A stretch of 41,956 bases of DNA, from the NCBI GenBank assembly GCA_002403095.1, contig DHHC01000025.1, forward strand, positions 1 to 41,956. Direction: 5' to 3'. Below, in pieces: positions 17,569 to 25,869 of the stretch; positions within the stretch are counted from its first letter, which is position 1, and each line of letters opens with the position of its first letter. The notes beneath the pieces were generated by a model. It saw only the letters and a program-made list of their open reading frames with translations, had not been told where the DNA came from and did not search any database. The position numbers and the translations under genes were made by a program. Source of the stretch: Leptolinea sp. UBA4782 (GTDB lineage Bacteria > Chloroflexota > Anaerolineae > Anaerolineales > Anaerolineaceae).

Positions 17569-19074
17569 ATGACAGCTGTATTGGTCGGTATCGACATAGG
17601 AACCTCGAGTGTTAAGGCATCGGCTTACGATGCAAAGGGATTCCTGCTGGCTAAATCCTCACATCCCGTGGACACTTTTACACCGCAGCCTGGTTGGGCA
17701 GAACAGGAACCGGTCCAGTGGTGGGAAGCAGTGTGCACTGTCCTCAAAGATATCACCCGCAATGTCAACCCAGCCTCGGTTGCGGCAGTCGGCTTGAGCG
17801 GGCAGTGCCCAGGGCATGTATTGGTAGATGCTGCCTTTCAGCCGGTTGGAAGGGCAATCATCTGGAGCGACCGCAGGGCAGTAGAAGAAGCAGAATGGCT
17901 GAGAGAGAACATCACCGACCTGCAGGCTGAGGAGTGGGTTGGAACAACTTACCTGGGAGATCCATCCTGCCCGCCTGCCCGGCTCTTATGGCTCATCCGC
18001 CATCACCCGAATGTGATCGAAAAAACAATCGCACTGCTGCAGCCAAAGGATTTCATAGCGCTGCGCCTGACCGGTGAGGTGTGTACAGACATCCTCAGCG
18101 CTTATTGCCTGGTACACCCGCAGACCCGAAAATATGCGCCGGGTTACTTTGAAAAACTGAGCTTCCCGGTCAATAAGATGCCACCAGTATTACCACCCGT
18201 CTCTGCAGCCGGTAAAGTCTCAGATTATGCCGCCCGCCAGACTGGCCTGGTTCCCGGTATACCGGTGGTCATTGGTACCATTGACGCTTATTGCGACAAC
18301 CTTGCGGGAGGGGTTCTGACCCCGGGCCGGGCAGTGGATGTAGCCGGCACTTCAGAAATCGTTTCCCTGGCTGTTCCCGGTAAGGTGTCTTCGCCAGATG
18401 TATTTTCGGTCAGCCTGGATGATAGCAGCGCATTCCTGTGCAGCCCCCTGCAATCCGGCGGGAATACTTTGGCCTGGCTGGCTGGCAGTTTTTACCCGGA
18501 GTTTGGGCAACCAGTCAGGTATGACCTGTTGGAGCAGGAAGCGCACAACGCCCAACCCGGCTGCAATGGATTGGTCTGCCTGCCTTACCTGAACGGTGAA
18601 AGGGCCCCCATCTGGGATTCTCAAGCCAGGGGGGCATTCCTGGGTATCAATGCCAGTCATTCCCGAAAGGACTTTACCCGGGCCGTGTATGAAAGCATCG
18701 CATTTGCCATCCGGCACACGCTGGATGTATCAGAGGCTGCTGCGGGTTTCACCGCCCAGGATTTTGTGGTTTGCGGAGGCGGCTCACGCAGCCATTTCTG
18801 GAACCAGCTCAAAGCAGATGTGCTGCAGCGGCAGGTTATCCCAACTGCCGATTCACAGACTGGCTGCCTTGGAGCTGCCGTCATCGCCAGCCTTGTGGCA
18901 GGATTTTACCCCGACTTGAAAACAGCTTGCAGCAATATGATCCAGTTCAAAAACCCGGAAGATCCCAATCCGGCAAAGAAGGCGGTTTACGAGGAAGCTT
19001 ACAACATTTACCGTCAATCCTACCCAGCGCTCAAACCCATTTGGGCTGGAATTTCTTCTCATAAGGGGACCTGA
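17569..19074 (+). CDS. FGGY-family carbohydrate kinase (xylulokinase-like)
   Basis: A 501-aa sugar kinase with the actin-type ATPase fold. Phosphate-1 motif GIDIGTSSVKASAYD is at residues 8-22, followed by GLSGQCPGHV near 75, IWSDRRA near 98, GTSEIVSLA near 260 and the adenosine motif VVCGGGSRSHFWNQLKADV near 400. Overall resemblance is to XylB rather than glycerol kinase. It sits between the PfkB kinase and a SorC regulator, a normal setting for a pentose or polyol pathway. Confidence 0.9.
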   Translation: MTAVLVGIDIGTSSVKASAYDAKGFLLAKSSHPVDTFTPQPGWAEQEPVQWWEAVCTVLKDITRNVNPASVAAVGLSGQCPGHVLVDAAFQPVGRAIIWSDRRAVEEAEWLRENITDLQAEEWVGTTYLGDPSCPPARLLWLIRHHPNVIEKTIALLQPKDFIALRLTGEVCTDILSAYCLVHPQTRKYAPGYFEKLSFPVNKMPPVLPPVSAAGKVSDYAARQTGLVPGIPVVIGTIDAYCDNLAGGVLTPGRAVDVAGTSEIVSLAVPGKVSSPDVFSVSLDDSSAFLCSPLQSGGNTLAWLAGSFYPEFGQPVRYDLLEQEAHNAQPGCNGLVCLPYLNGERAPIWDSQARGAFLGINASHSRKDFTRAVYESIAFAIRHTLDVSEAAAGFTAQDFVVCGGGSRSHFWNQLKADVLQRQVIPTADSQTGCLGAAVIASLVAGFYPDLKTACSNMIQFKNPEDPNPAKKAVYEEAYNIYRQSYPALKPIWAGISSHKGT

Positions 19075-19078
19075 TACG

Positions 19079-20047
19079 ATGCACTCAAAAAATGAAGTTG
19101 CATTGATGGTTCAGGTAGCCAGGCTGTATTATGAATATGGCCTGACCCAGGAAGATATTGCTGAAAAAATGGCAATAACCCGCCAGAAGGCATCCAGACT
19201 GTTGATTGCTGCAAGGACCCAGGGAATCATCAAAACCGTTATCGTCGATCCATTCCCTGCCGACCTTGACCTGACCAGGGAATTAACCACACGCTTCAAC
19301 CTGAAAGACGTGATCGTTCTCCCCGGTGAAATGCTGGCAGGTGACCAGCTGCGGACGGGCATTGGGCTGGCTGCGGTTGAATACTTGCAGCGGACCCTGC
19401 AGGACAACCAGATCGTGGGCATTGGCTGGGGGAGGTCGCTCTACGACACCGTCAACCTGATCCCAAAGTCTACCCCGAAACGGATCCATGTTGTCCCCCT
19501 GATCGGCGGGATCGGAGACATCTCACCCTTCTTCCAGGTCAACGAACTTGCCCGAGTTCTTTCCTCCGTTTTTTCGGGCACATACCGCCACCTGTATGCA
19601 CCAGCCTTCATCGAAAATAATGATGTGCTGGAGGACTTCTTAAAAACGCAGGAAGTGCTTCAGGTTTCGGATTTTTGGAACAAGGTGGATGTCGCCATTG
19701 TCGGCATCGGACATGTTGAGTTCCAGCGCATTTCCTCCATGTTCTTTGCCGACCATATCACCCGCCAGACATTAGCCATGCTGGAAGAACAGGGCGCTGT
19801 AGGCGATATTTGTGCCAGGTTTTTCAACAGCAAGGGAGTCCAGGTGCTGCCAAACCTGGGCGTTATTGGGATTAATCTGAACCAGTTGAAAGTAGTACCG
19901 CAGGTAATTGCGATTGCAGGCGGTATGGAAAAAACCCGGGCTGTCCTGGGCGCATTAAAGGGAGGTTACATAAATACCCTGATTACTGATACTGCCACTG
20001 CGCAGGCAGTTCTCGCAGAGGACCGAAAGGAGGTGATTAGAGAGTAG
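19079..20047 (+). CDS. SorC/DeoR-type sugar-responsive transcriptional regulator
   Basis: A 322-aa regulator. The N-terminal helix-turn-helix (YEYGLTQEDIAEKMAITRQK, about residues 18-37) is typical of SorC proteins. The remaining 250 residues are the sugar-phosphate-binding SorC domain (IGLAAVEYLQ, GIGWGRSLYDTV, VVPLIGGIG). It starts 4 nt after the FGGY kinase stop with AAGGGG upstream. It probably senses a phosphorylated sugar made by the two kinases and controls this locus. The palindrome at 20087 is a natural candidate target. Confidence 0.9.
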   Translation: MHSKNEVALMVQVARLYYEYGLTQEDIAEKMAITRQKASRLLIAARTQGIIKTVIVDPFPADLDLTRELTTRFNLKDVIVLPGEMLAGDQLRTGIGLAAVEYLQRTLQDNQIVGIGWGRSLYDTVNLIPKSTPKRIHVVPLIGGIGDISPFFQVNELARVLSSVFSGTYRHLYAPAFIENNDVLEDFLKTQEVLQVSDFWNKVDVAIVGIGHVEFQRISSMFFADHITRQTLAMLEEQGAVGDICARFFNSKGVQVLPNLGVIGINLNQLKVVPQVIAIAGGMEKTRAVLGALKGGYINTLITDTATAQAVLAEDRKEVIRE

Positions 20048-20078
20048 CATTTAAGCAGGTTTAAGTTGGTCATAGCTG

Positions 20079-20100
20079 TACAATCGTGTTTCCGGAAACA
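20079..20100 (+). promoter_or_regulatory. Promoter -10 and perfect palindrome, candidate SorC-family operator
   Basis: TGTTTCCGGAAACA (20087-20100) is a perfect 14-bp palindrome. It lies 3 nt after a TACAAT -10-like box (20079-20084), so a bound protein would cover the transcription start. The site separates the regulator gene from the lipoprotein/ECF module 2 genes. No matching -35 hexamer is obvious. Confidence 0.5.
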
Positions 20101-20125
20101 ATAAGATTTTTAAGAGGAGTTGAAA

Positions 20126-20620
20126 ATGAAAAAAAGTGTGTATTTAGTTTTGATCCTCGTGCTCCTGGCGGGCGTCCTCGCCAGCTGCGGAGGAAAAGCA
20201 GCCGAAGTCGGCGACGCGCTGATCACCGTCAAGGGTAATATCGGTGAAAAGAACTCAGGCGACAACTATGTCCTCGACCAGGCAGCATTTGATGCCAAAT
20301 CTGTCGAGTTGACATATAACGATCCCTGGATGGGCGACGGCCTGAAATACAAGGGTATCCTGTTGAAAGACCTGATCGCCCTGGTCAAGCCGGGTTCAGA
20401 TGTTAAAACTGTCAGCCTGATTTGCACTGACGGTAAAGCCTACGACGTTACCCTGGCAGATGCCCAGAAGTATGACATCATCCTCCCCCGCTGGGTGGAT
20501 GGCGAAGCTCTCACCGAAGAGAACGGCGGACCGGTGAAAGTTGCGTTTCCTGATGATGCTAAAGCTACCTATGCCGATGAAAATTGGGCCTGGTGGGTTG
20601 TTGCAGTGGAATTCAAGTAA
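20126..20620 (+). CDS. Lipoprotein with a molybdopterin-oxidoreductase-like fold
   Basis: A 164-aa exported lipoprotein. A charged start (MKKS) and hydrophobic stretch lead to the lipobox LASC with C21 as the lipidated residue. The mature part (YKGILLKDLIALV, VSLICTDGKAYDVTL, WAWWVVAVEF) looks like the sulfite-oxidase/YedY molybdopterin-binding domain. It lacks a cysteine that could bind molybdenum, so it may act as a binding protein. The start is the ATG 6 nt after AGGAG. An in-frame TTG two codons earlier is too close. It directly precedes a complete ECF module, which suggests an accessory role in transport. Domain assignment is moderate. Confidence 0.72.
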   Translation: MKKSVYLVLILVLLAGVLASCGGKAAEVGDALITVKGNIGEKNSGDNYVLDQAAFDAKSVELTYNDPWMGDGLKYKGILLKDLIALVKPGSDVKTVSLICTDGKAYDVTLADAQKYDIILPRWVDGEALTEENGGPVKVAFPDDAKATYADENWAWWVVAVEFK

Positions 20621-20651
20621 CCTAACCACTCAACACGCCATTGAATCCAAA

Positions 20652-20690
20652 CAGGTGGAAGGCATGGACATTTCCTTGTCCTTCCACCTG
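20652..20690 (+). promoter_or_regulatory. 11-bp hairpin between lipoprotein and ECF genes
   Basis: CAGGTGGAAGG and CCTTCCACCTG form a perfect 11-bp stem with a 17-nt loop. The 3' arm ends directly before the AAGGA ribosome binding site of the next gene. There is no T-run, so it is not an intrinsic terminator. Its place suggests mRNA processing or protection that lets the lipoprotein be made in excess, or control of translation downstream. Confidence 0.55.
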
Positions 20691-20702
20691 AAGGATAAAA
20701 AA

Positions 20703-21554
20703 ATGCCACCTCTTATTGAATTTCAACATGTAACGTACGCGTATTCGAAAGCATCCATTCCCGCGATCAAAGATATCAGCTTTTCGGTCGAAAAAGGGGA
20801 ATTCATTGCCCTTATCGGCCCATCTGGAGCTGGTAAATCTACCCTTTGCTATTGCTTCAATGGGTCTATCCCGCAGCTATTTGGAGGCACCATGTCTGGC
20901 AACCTCCAGGTTGCCGGATGCGACCCATTCCAGGACGGCACGCCGGTACTTGCGCAGCATGTAGGGCTGGTTGTGCAAAATGCCAGGACACAGCTTTTCA
21001 ATGTTTCAGTAATCCAGGAAGTCGGATTTGGTTGTGAAAACCTCGGTCTCCCGCGTGAAGAGATCCTCAAGCGCGTTTCAGGTGCGCTTGAGTTTGTCGG
21101 TCTCACAGGGTTTGAAGACCGTGAACCAGGCGCTTTATCCGGTGGTCAGCAGCAAAGGCTTGCCATAGCCTGTGTTCTGGCCATGAACCCGGAGATCCTG
21201 GTACTGGACGAGCCTACTTCGGAACTTGACCCAATCGGCGGTGAACAGGTGATGGAAGTGATTGCCCGCTTGAACCGTGAGTTGGGAAAAACGATCATCC
21301 TGGTTACCCATGATATGGATTTTGTCGCCAAATATGCGGACCGGGTCCTGCTGCTTTGCGATGGCAGCCTGTTTATGAATGATGTACCTCAGAAGATCTT
21401 TTCCAACTTCGAGCTGCTGAAAAATGCACGAATCCGCCCGCCCCAGGTATGCGAAATCATGCACGACTTAAAGGAAAATGGATATCACTTACCTGATTTT
21501 CCCATAACGCTTGAAGGTACCCTCCAGGTGTTGAAGGAGATGCAATATGCCTGA
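20703..21554 (+). CDS. ecfA1: ECF transporter ATPase A1 (module 2)
   Basis: A 283-aa ABC ATPase with A-loop Tyr (VTYAYS), Walker A GPSGAGKST, Q-loop VVQNARTQ, signature LSGGQQQRL, Walker B LVLDEP and H-loop VTHDM, all normal. The start MPPLIEFQ is set by AAGGA 7 nt upstream. Longer frames overlap the lipoprotein and its hairpin. It is close in sequence to domain 1 of the fused ATPase of module 1. It overlaps the next gene by 8 nt (ATGCCTGA). Confidence 0.9.
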   Translation: MPPLIEFQHVTYAYSKASIPAIKDISFSVEKGEFIALIGPSGAGKSTLCYCFNGSIPQLFGGTMSGNLQVAGCDPFQDGTPVLAQHVGLVVQNARTQLFNVSVIQEVGFGCENLGLPREEILKRVSGALEFVGLTGFEDREPGALSGGQQQRLAIACVLAMNPEILVLDEPTSELDPIGGEQVMEVIARLNRELGKTIILVTHDMDFVAKYADRVLLLCDGSLFMNDVPQKIFSNFELLKNARIRPPQVCEIMHDLKENGYHLPDFPITLEGTLQVLKEMQYA

Positions 21555-22404
21555 ACCGGTGGTGATCCAATGCCGTGAGGTAAGTTTCTTGTATCCGAAT
21601 GGGGTCCAGGCGATCCATAATATTTCTCTCTCCATTTACCGGGGTGATTACATTGCCTTTGTCGGTCAAAATGGAAGCGGAAAGACCACCCTGGTGAAAC
21701 ATTTCAATGGCCTGCTCAAGCCATCCACCGGCAGTGTTACTGTATTCGGTGAAGAGACCAGGGATAAGAAAGTTTCATACCTCTCCAGAAAAGTAGGGTA
21801 TGTTTTTCAAAACCCGGATGACATGCTGTTCAGTTCCAATGTGGCGGATGAGATCGCCTACGGTCCGCGCATGCTGAAAGTAGACCCTGAATTGGTCGAG
21901 GCGAAAGTAGAATCCATTCTGCAGGAGCTGGACCTGAAAAACCTGCGCGACACCCACCCCTTTGCCCTGAGCCTTGGGGACAGGCAGCGCCTGGCAGTGG
22001 CCTGTGCGCTTTCACTCGACCCTGAAGTTTTCGTTTTTGATGAACCAACGACAGGTCAGGACTTCTTCGGCAGCCAATCCATCATGGGCTTGATCGATGA
22101 GCTCCATCAGAAAGGGAAAACCGTCATCATCATCACCCATGACATGCCCATCGTGGCAGAACACGCCCAGCGGGTAATCGTCATGAACAAGGGCGAAATT
22201 GCCCTGGAAGGCTCGCCACAGGAGGTATTCAGCCAGGTGGAAAAACTACAAAGCCTGTCCTTAAAGGCGCCGCAGGTTACCTTGCTTGCCCGCGCCCTGG
22301 GCGAAAGCAGCCGGACCATCCTTCACATTCCTGAGATGGTGGATTGGCTGCAAGCCCGCTTCCCGGTAACAATTAAGTCTGGCGAGGAGCTACCCCATGT
22401 TTAG
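21547..22404 (+). CDS. ecfA2: ECF transporter ATPase A2 (module 2)
   Basis: A 285-aa ABC ATPase with Walker A GQNGSGKTT, Q-loop VFQNPDDM, Walker B VFDEP and H-loop ITHDM. The signature is LSLGDRQRL instead of LSGGQ, a milder form of the change seen in domain 2 of the fused ATPase of module 1. It forms the ATPase pair with the upstream gene. It overlaps neighbours by 8 nt on both sides. Confidence 0.9.
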   Translation: MPEPVVIQCREVSFLYPNGVQAIHNISLSIYRGDYIAFVGQNGSGKTTLVKHFNGLLKPSTGSVTVFGEETRDKKVSYLSRKVGYVFQNPDDMLFSSNVADEIAYGPRMLKVDPELVEAKVESILQELDLKNLRDTHPFALSLGDRQRLAVACALSLDPEVFVFDEPTTGQDFFGSQSIMGLIDELHQKGKTVIIITHDMPIVAEHAQRVIVMNKGEIALEGSPQEVFSQVEKLQSLSLKAPQVTLLARALGESSRTILHIPEMVDWLQARFPVTIKSGEELPHV

Positions 22405-23203
22405 TGTCAGCCTTAAGTCTCGAAATTCACCGCTCCAAAAACTGGACGGACGCACAAAACTGATTTTCCTGGCGGTCATCTTCATTCTTGTGCTTCTGTT
22501 TACAGACCTGCTCTACATCACTGCGCTACTCGCGCTGGTCCTGGCTGCCTGGTTCATCGCAAAACTGCCAACACAGCCGTTGAAGGAAATGTTGCAGTTC
22601 TTTGTTTGGATTGCGGTCATTATCCTTGTTGTCCAGGTTTTCTTCTACCCGGGCACAACGAACCTTGTCCATATCTCAAAACCGGTACCTGCCATCGGGT
22701 TCAGCGGTTATCTTACCCTGGAGGGCATTCTATTCGGTCTGGCCATGGTTTTGCGCCTGGTGGTCATTATGATCGTAGCGCCGCTGATGGTGATGACCAC
22801 TCCCCTTCCAGAGTTGATGCTTGCGCTGGTCAAATTGAAGATCCCGTATAAATTTGCCTTCATCATGACCACTGCGCTAAGCCTGCTGCCATCTATCCAG
22901 AACCGTTCTGCAATCATCCAGCAGGCGCAGCTTTGCCGCGGCATCTCCTATGATTCCGGCGGCAAATTTATAACGAAATTGAAAGCTTCGGTATCCCTGC
23001 TGATCCCGCTGATCCTGGGGGCATTCCGCGATTCGCAAACCCTCGAAGTAGCCATGAACTCCAGGGCATTCGGAGCACCGATAAAAAGGACTTTCCTTCT
23101 GGAGAGCCGCTTTACACCAGTAGATATTCTGGTAATTGCAGGAACATTCACACTCTTAACAGTTGGAGTAATGTTAAGAATTCGAGGATTTGGTGTTTAT
23201 TAA
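22397..23203 (+). CDS. ecfT: ECF transporter transmembrane component EcfT (module 2)
   Basis: A 268-aa EcfT-family membrane protein with hydrophobic segments at about 22-55, 65-85, 105-135 and 245-262. Coupling motifs are QQAQLCRGISYD and VAMNSRAFGA. It is similar along its length to the EcfT at 10565 (both share PTxxQ/RVK-like starts and an FFYPG(T/E)T loop), so the modules arose by duplication. It starts inside the stop of the A2 gene. Confidence 0.9.
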   Translation: MFSVSLKSRNSPLQKLDGRTKLIFLAVIFILVLLFTDLLYITALLALVLAAWFIAKLPTQPLKEMLQFFVWIAVIILVVQVFFYPGTTNLVHISKPVPAIGFSGYLTLEGILFGLAMVLRLVVIMIVAPLMVMTTPLPELMLALVKLKIPYKFAFIMTTALSLLPSIQNRSAIIQQAQLCRGISYDSGGKFITKLKASVSLLIPLILGAFRDSQTLEVAMNSRAFGAPIKRTFLLESRFTPVDILVIAGTFTLLTVGVMLRIRGFGVY

Positions 23204-23214
23204 AAGGAGCAATT

Positions 23215-24024
23215 ATGACAGACCAAGAACAACCTAAAACAGAACTTGAGTCATCAACCCCGCTTGAACAACCAGGGTCAACAGTAACGCAAGTAAGAAC
23301 GTACAAAGCCAAAGGACGGATTGCTGGTATGTCGATTGCTGTCCTGGCTATCTGGGCAGCGCTTTACATCGTTGCCAGCGCAATCCCTGCCCTGCCTGTA
23401 CCTGGCATGGCAGGTATGATCACCCTGAACGCCATCATGACCGCCATCTCAGGCATGATCCTGGGACCGGCTGCAGCCATAGCCAACGCGGCAGGCGGCA
23501 TTGTTTCCATGATTCTCTTCCCCTATGGCTTCTCAGCTGGCCCGTTGGGCTTCTTAACCGTCACTATGGGCGGCCTGGTAGCTGGCTTGTTCATGGCAAA
23601 CAAATGGGTACCTGCTGCTATTGCTGAAATCCTGATCATCGGGTCATGGTTTGTTAATCCGCAATCCTGGCAAACAGGCATGTGGATGGTTCCATTGCCA
23701 TACTCTGCGATAGCACTGCTGGTGATCGTGATCAAACCCGTGCGCGATTGGGTGCGCAATGCCATCATCACCCAGAATAAAAAGACCATGTGGCTGGCTG
23801 TGTTTGTGATGTGCATGATCGGACATGCTGCGGAATTCTTGACTACCAATACGATGGTCAACTGGATGTTCAACCTGACCTGGCAATACTGGGTTCCAAC
23901 CCTGCCGTACTGGATCATGGTTGACACTGTAGTTATCCTTGCCTCAACAATTGTAGGAGTTGGCGTGCTGGTTGGGCTGAAGAAAGCCCGCCTGCCGTTG
24001 TTCCCGACTACACTTGAGAAGTGA
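23215..24024 (+). CDS. ECF transporter S component (module 2)
   Basis: A 269-aa membrane protein. A polar 35-residue N-terminal extension precedes about six hydrophobic helices. It is homologous to the S component at 15790 but has lost that protein's acidic tail and gained the N-terminal one. It binds the transported substrate and completes module 2. AGGAG lies 6 nt upstream of the ATG. The gene ends overlapping the next start by GTGA, tying the transporter to the ADP-ribosylglycohydrolase-family enzyme. Confidence 0.82.
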   Translation: MTDQEQPKTELESSTPLEQPGSTVTQVRTYKAKGRIAGMSIAVLAIWAALYIVASAIPALPVPGMAGMITLNAIMTAISGMILGPAAAIANAAGGIVSMILFPYGFSAGPLGFLTVTMGGLVAGLFMANKWVPAAIAEILIIGSWFVNPQSWQTGMWMVPLPYSAIALLVIVIKPVRDWVRNAIITQNKKTMWLAVFVMCMIGHAAEFLTTNTMVNWMFNLTWQYWVPTLPYWIMVDTVVILASTIVGVGVLVGLKKARLPLFPTTLEK

Positions 24025-25019
24025 ACCTGAAAGATAAGATCCACGGCTGCCTGGCTGGATTAGCCATTGGGGATGCCCTCGGCAATCCAACCGAATTCCT
24101 GACTCCGCAGATGATCAGAGATGAATACGGCTGGGTCGACCGGTTTGTGCCAGTAGCCAGTTGGCACCCGCATCACATCATGCTTCCGGGCAGCATCACC
24201 GATGACACCGGGCAGGCGCTGGCAATTGCCCATGCCATTTCCGAAGATGGGAATTTGACTGCTGAATCGGTTGCATGGCATCTCCTCAAGTGGGCAGACG
24301 AAGCTAGAGAAGCGCTACCTGTGATCCTGGGTCCCAGCACCCGCAAAGCCCTCGATCGGCTGCGGGAAGGGGACTCGCCGCGCCTGACCGGTGCAAATGG
24401 CACGACCAATGGCGCAGCATTCAGGGCTGTTCCGGTCGGGCTGGTGAATTTTGACCAGCGCGACCGGCTGCTGGAACAAATCGTGGAAGCCTGTCTGCCA
24501 ACCCACGGTACAACCACGGCAATTTCAGGAGCCGCTGCAGTGGGATTTGCTGTATCCGCAGCCATACGGGAGGAAAACTCGGTTGATGATGTCATCGCTG
24601 CCGCCTGCGAAGGGGCTACCCAGGGGCGTGAATTCGGAAAATGGCACTGGGCTACCCCCCTGGAAAAACGTATTGAGCTTGCAATGAAAATTGTTGCCAG
24701 TGCCGGCAATCCAGCCCAGGTCCTGGCAGACCTGTATGCGTATGTAGGTGTGGATATGCTTGTGGCGGAATCGGTGGCTGCTGTTTTTGGCGTGATCAAG
24801 CTTGCCGATGGCGACCCGGTCAAAGCCATGCAGTATGGCGCCAACATTGGCGGCGATACAGACACGATTGCTGCCATTGCTGGCGCAATCTGCGGTGCAA
24901 TACACGGGATTAGCCCGTTTGACACGGAAATGCTTGCACAGGTTGAAAAGGTCAACCAGCTGAACCTGGAAGCAGAAGCTGACAGGCTGGAATCGATCAT
25001 TGGGATGAAAGGGGGTTAG
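24021..25019 (+). CDS. ADP-ribosylglycohydrolase-family enzyme
   Basis: A 332-aa DraG/ARH-family protein starting with GTG in a 4-nt overlap with the S component gene. The dinuclear-metal motifs are intact: GDALGNPTEF near residue 17, SITDDTGQAL near 57 and NIGGDTDTIAAIAGAICGA near 275. The family cleaves N- or O-glycosidic bonds to ADP-ribose. Many bacterial members sit beside PfkB kinases and nucleoside or sugar transporters and are thought to act on small ribosides. Here the context favours cleavage of an imported nucleoside-like compound over protein de-ADP-ribosylation. No ADP-ribosyltransferase is nearby. Confidence 0.88.
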   Translation: MNLKDKIHGCLAGLAIGDALGNPTEFLTPQMIRDEYGWVDRFVPVASWHPHHIMLPGSITDDTGQALAIAHAISEDGNLTAESVAWHLLKWADEAREALPVILGPSTRKALDRLREGDSPRLTGANGTTNGAAFRAVPVGLVNFDQRDRLLEQIVEACLPTHGTTTAISGAAAVGFAVSAAIREENSVDDVIAAACEGATQGREFGKWHWATPLEKRIELAMKIVASAGNPAQVLADLYAYVGVDMLVAESVAAVFGVIKLADGDPVKAMQYGANIGGDTDTIAAIAGAICGAIHGISPFDTEMLAQVEKVNQLNLEAEADRLESIIGMKGG

Positions 25020-25020
25020 T

Positions 25021-25869
25021 ATGGGCAATGCAATTTCAATTGGATTCAACATCCATCCGCGCTGGGTTCAGGGCTCCAGCCTGAAGGCATTTCTTGCCCC
25101 CTTGCGAGAAGCAGGTCTTAATTCGCTAGAGTTTGAACTGGATAACCACCTGCCCATGTGGGAAGACTTTGAACCCTTGATGGAAGAAACCGTGGCGCTG
25201 GGGCTGCAGTTGAGCTTCCACGCCGCCTACCGGGCTCCTCACACGCTGCTGGGGTACGCATCTGGCAGGAAAGACGAAATTCAACAGGATTACCGCCCCC
25301 TGCTGCAGATCGCTGAGAACTGGTCGCTGCGACTGGAAAAGCAGCACAGTGTGGTTTTTCATGCAGCAACCGCCCCTGCTCCATACGATACCCGGCCGAT
25401 GGTGGAGGATACAGTGACTTTTCTTCAATGGGTTTGCGCGGAATTTCCCCATCTGAAGATTGCCCTGGAAAACAATAACCCATCCTCAGCCAACCTGGTG
25501 AAACTCGGTATTCAGCGCCAGGATGTACTAGCATTAATCCGCCTGATCGACCGGCCGCAAGTAGGCATCTGCTGGGATATGGGTCATGATGCCTTGACTA
25601 CCCAGCCAGTAACAGCTCCCCAGGAGTGGGTACAAAAAGTGATCCATGTCCATTTGCATGATTTTGACAAGGACGGGCAGGACCATTACCCCTTGAAATT
25701 CGGCAATGTTCCCTACCAGCAATGGCTGGCGCAGCTAAAACAGGCCGGCATGCAAGGAATTGTGGTACTTGAGTTGAAAGGGGAGCGGTTTAAGGACATG
25801 GGAATTAATCAGATCATGCGTTCATTGGCAGATAGTTTCAGCGCAATTAGAAGGGAGGTGAGTTTATGA
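25021..25869 (+). CDS. TIM-barrel sugar isomerase/epimerase (xylose isomerase-like)
   Basis: A 282-aa protein of the AP-endonuclease-2 / xylose isomerase-like barrel. Predicted metal ligands follow the family pattern: Glu in IALENNN, Asp/His in GICWDMGHD, His in HVHLHDFD and Glu in VVLELKG. It likely isomerises or epimerises a sugar or inositol derivative. It starts 1 nt after the ARH-family gene and overlaps the permease gene by ATGA, so hydrolase, isomerase and importer are one translational unit. Confidence 0.85.
   Translation: MGNAISIGFNIHPRWVQGSSLKAFLAPLREAGLNSLEFELDNHLPMWEDFEPLMEETVALGLQLSFHAAYRAPHTLLGYASGRKDEIQQDYRPLLQIAENWSLRLEKQHSVVFHAATAPAPYDTRPMVEDTVTFLQWVCAEFPHLKIALENNNPSSANLVKLGIQRQDVLALIRLIDRPQVGICWDMGHDALTTQPVTAPQEWVQKVIHVHLHDFDKDGQDHYPLKFGNVPYQQWLAQLKQAGMQGIVVLELKGERFKDMGINQIMRSLADSFSAIRREVSL

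Noticed and set aside
20652..20690. Intrinsic terminator after the lipoprotein gene
   Set aside because: The stem is strong, but an A-rich sequence containing the next ribosome binding site follows instead of a T-run, on either strand.
24173..25000. 275-aa frame antisense to the ARH-family gene
   Set aside because: Low-complexity Ser/Ala-rich translation with no family features. The plus-strand frame has intact catalytic motifs.
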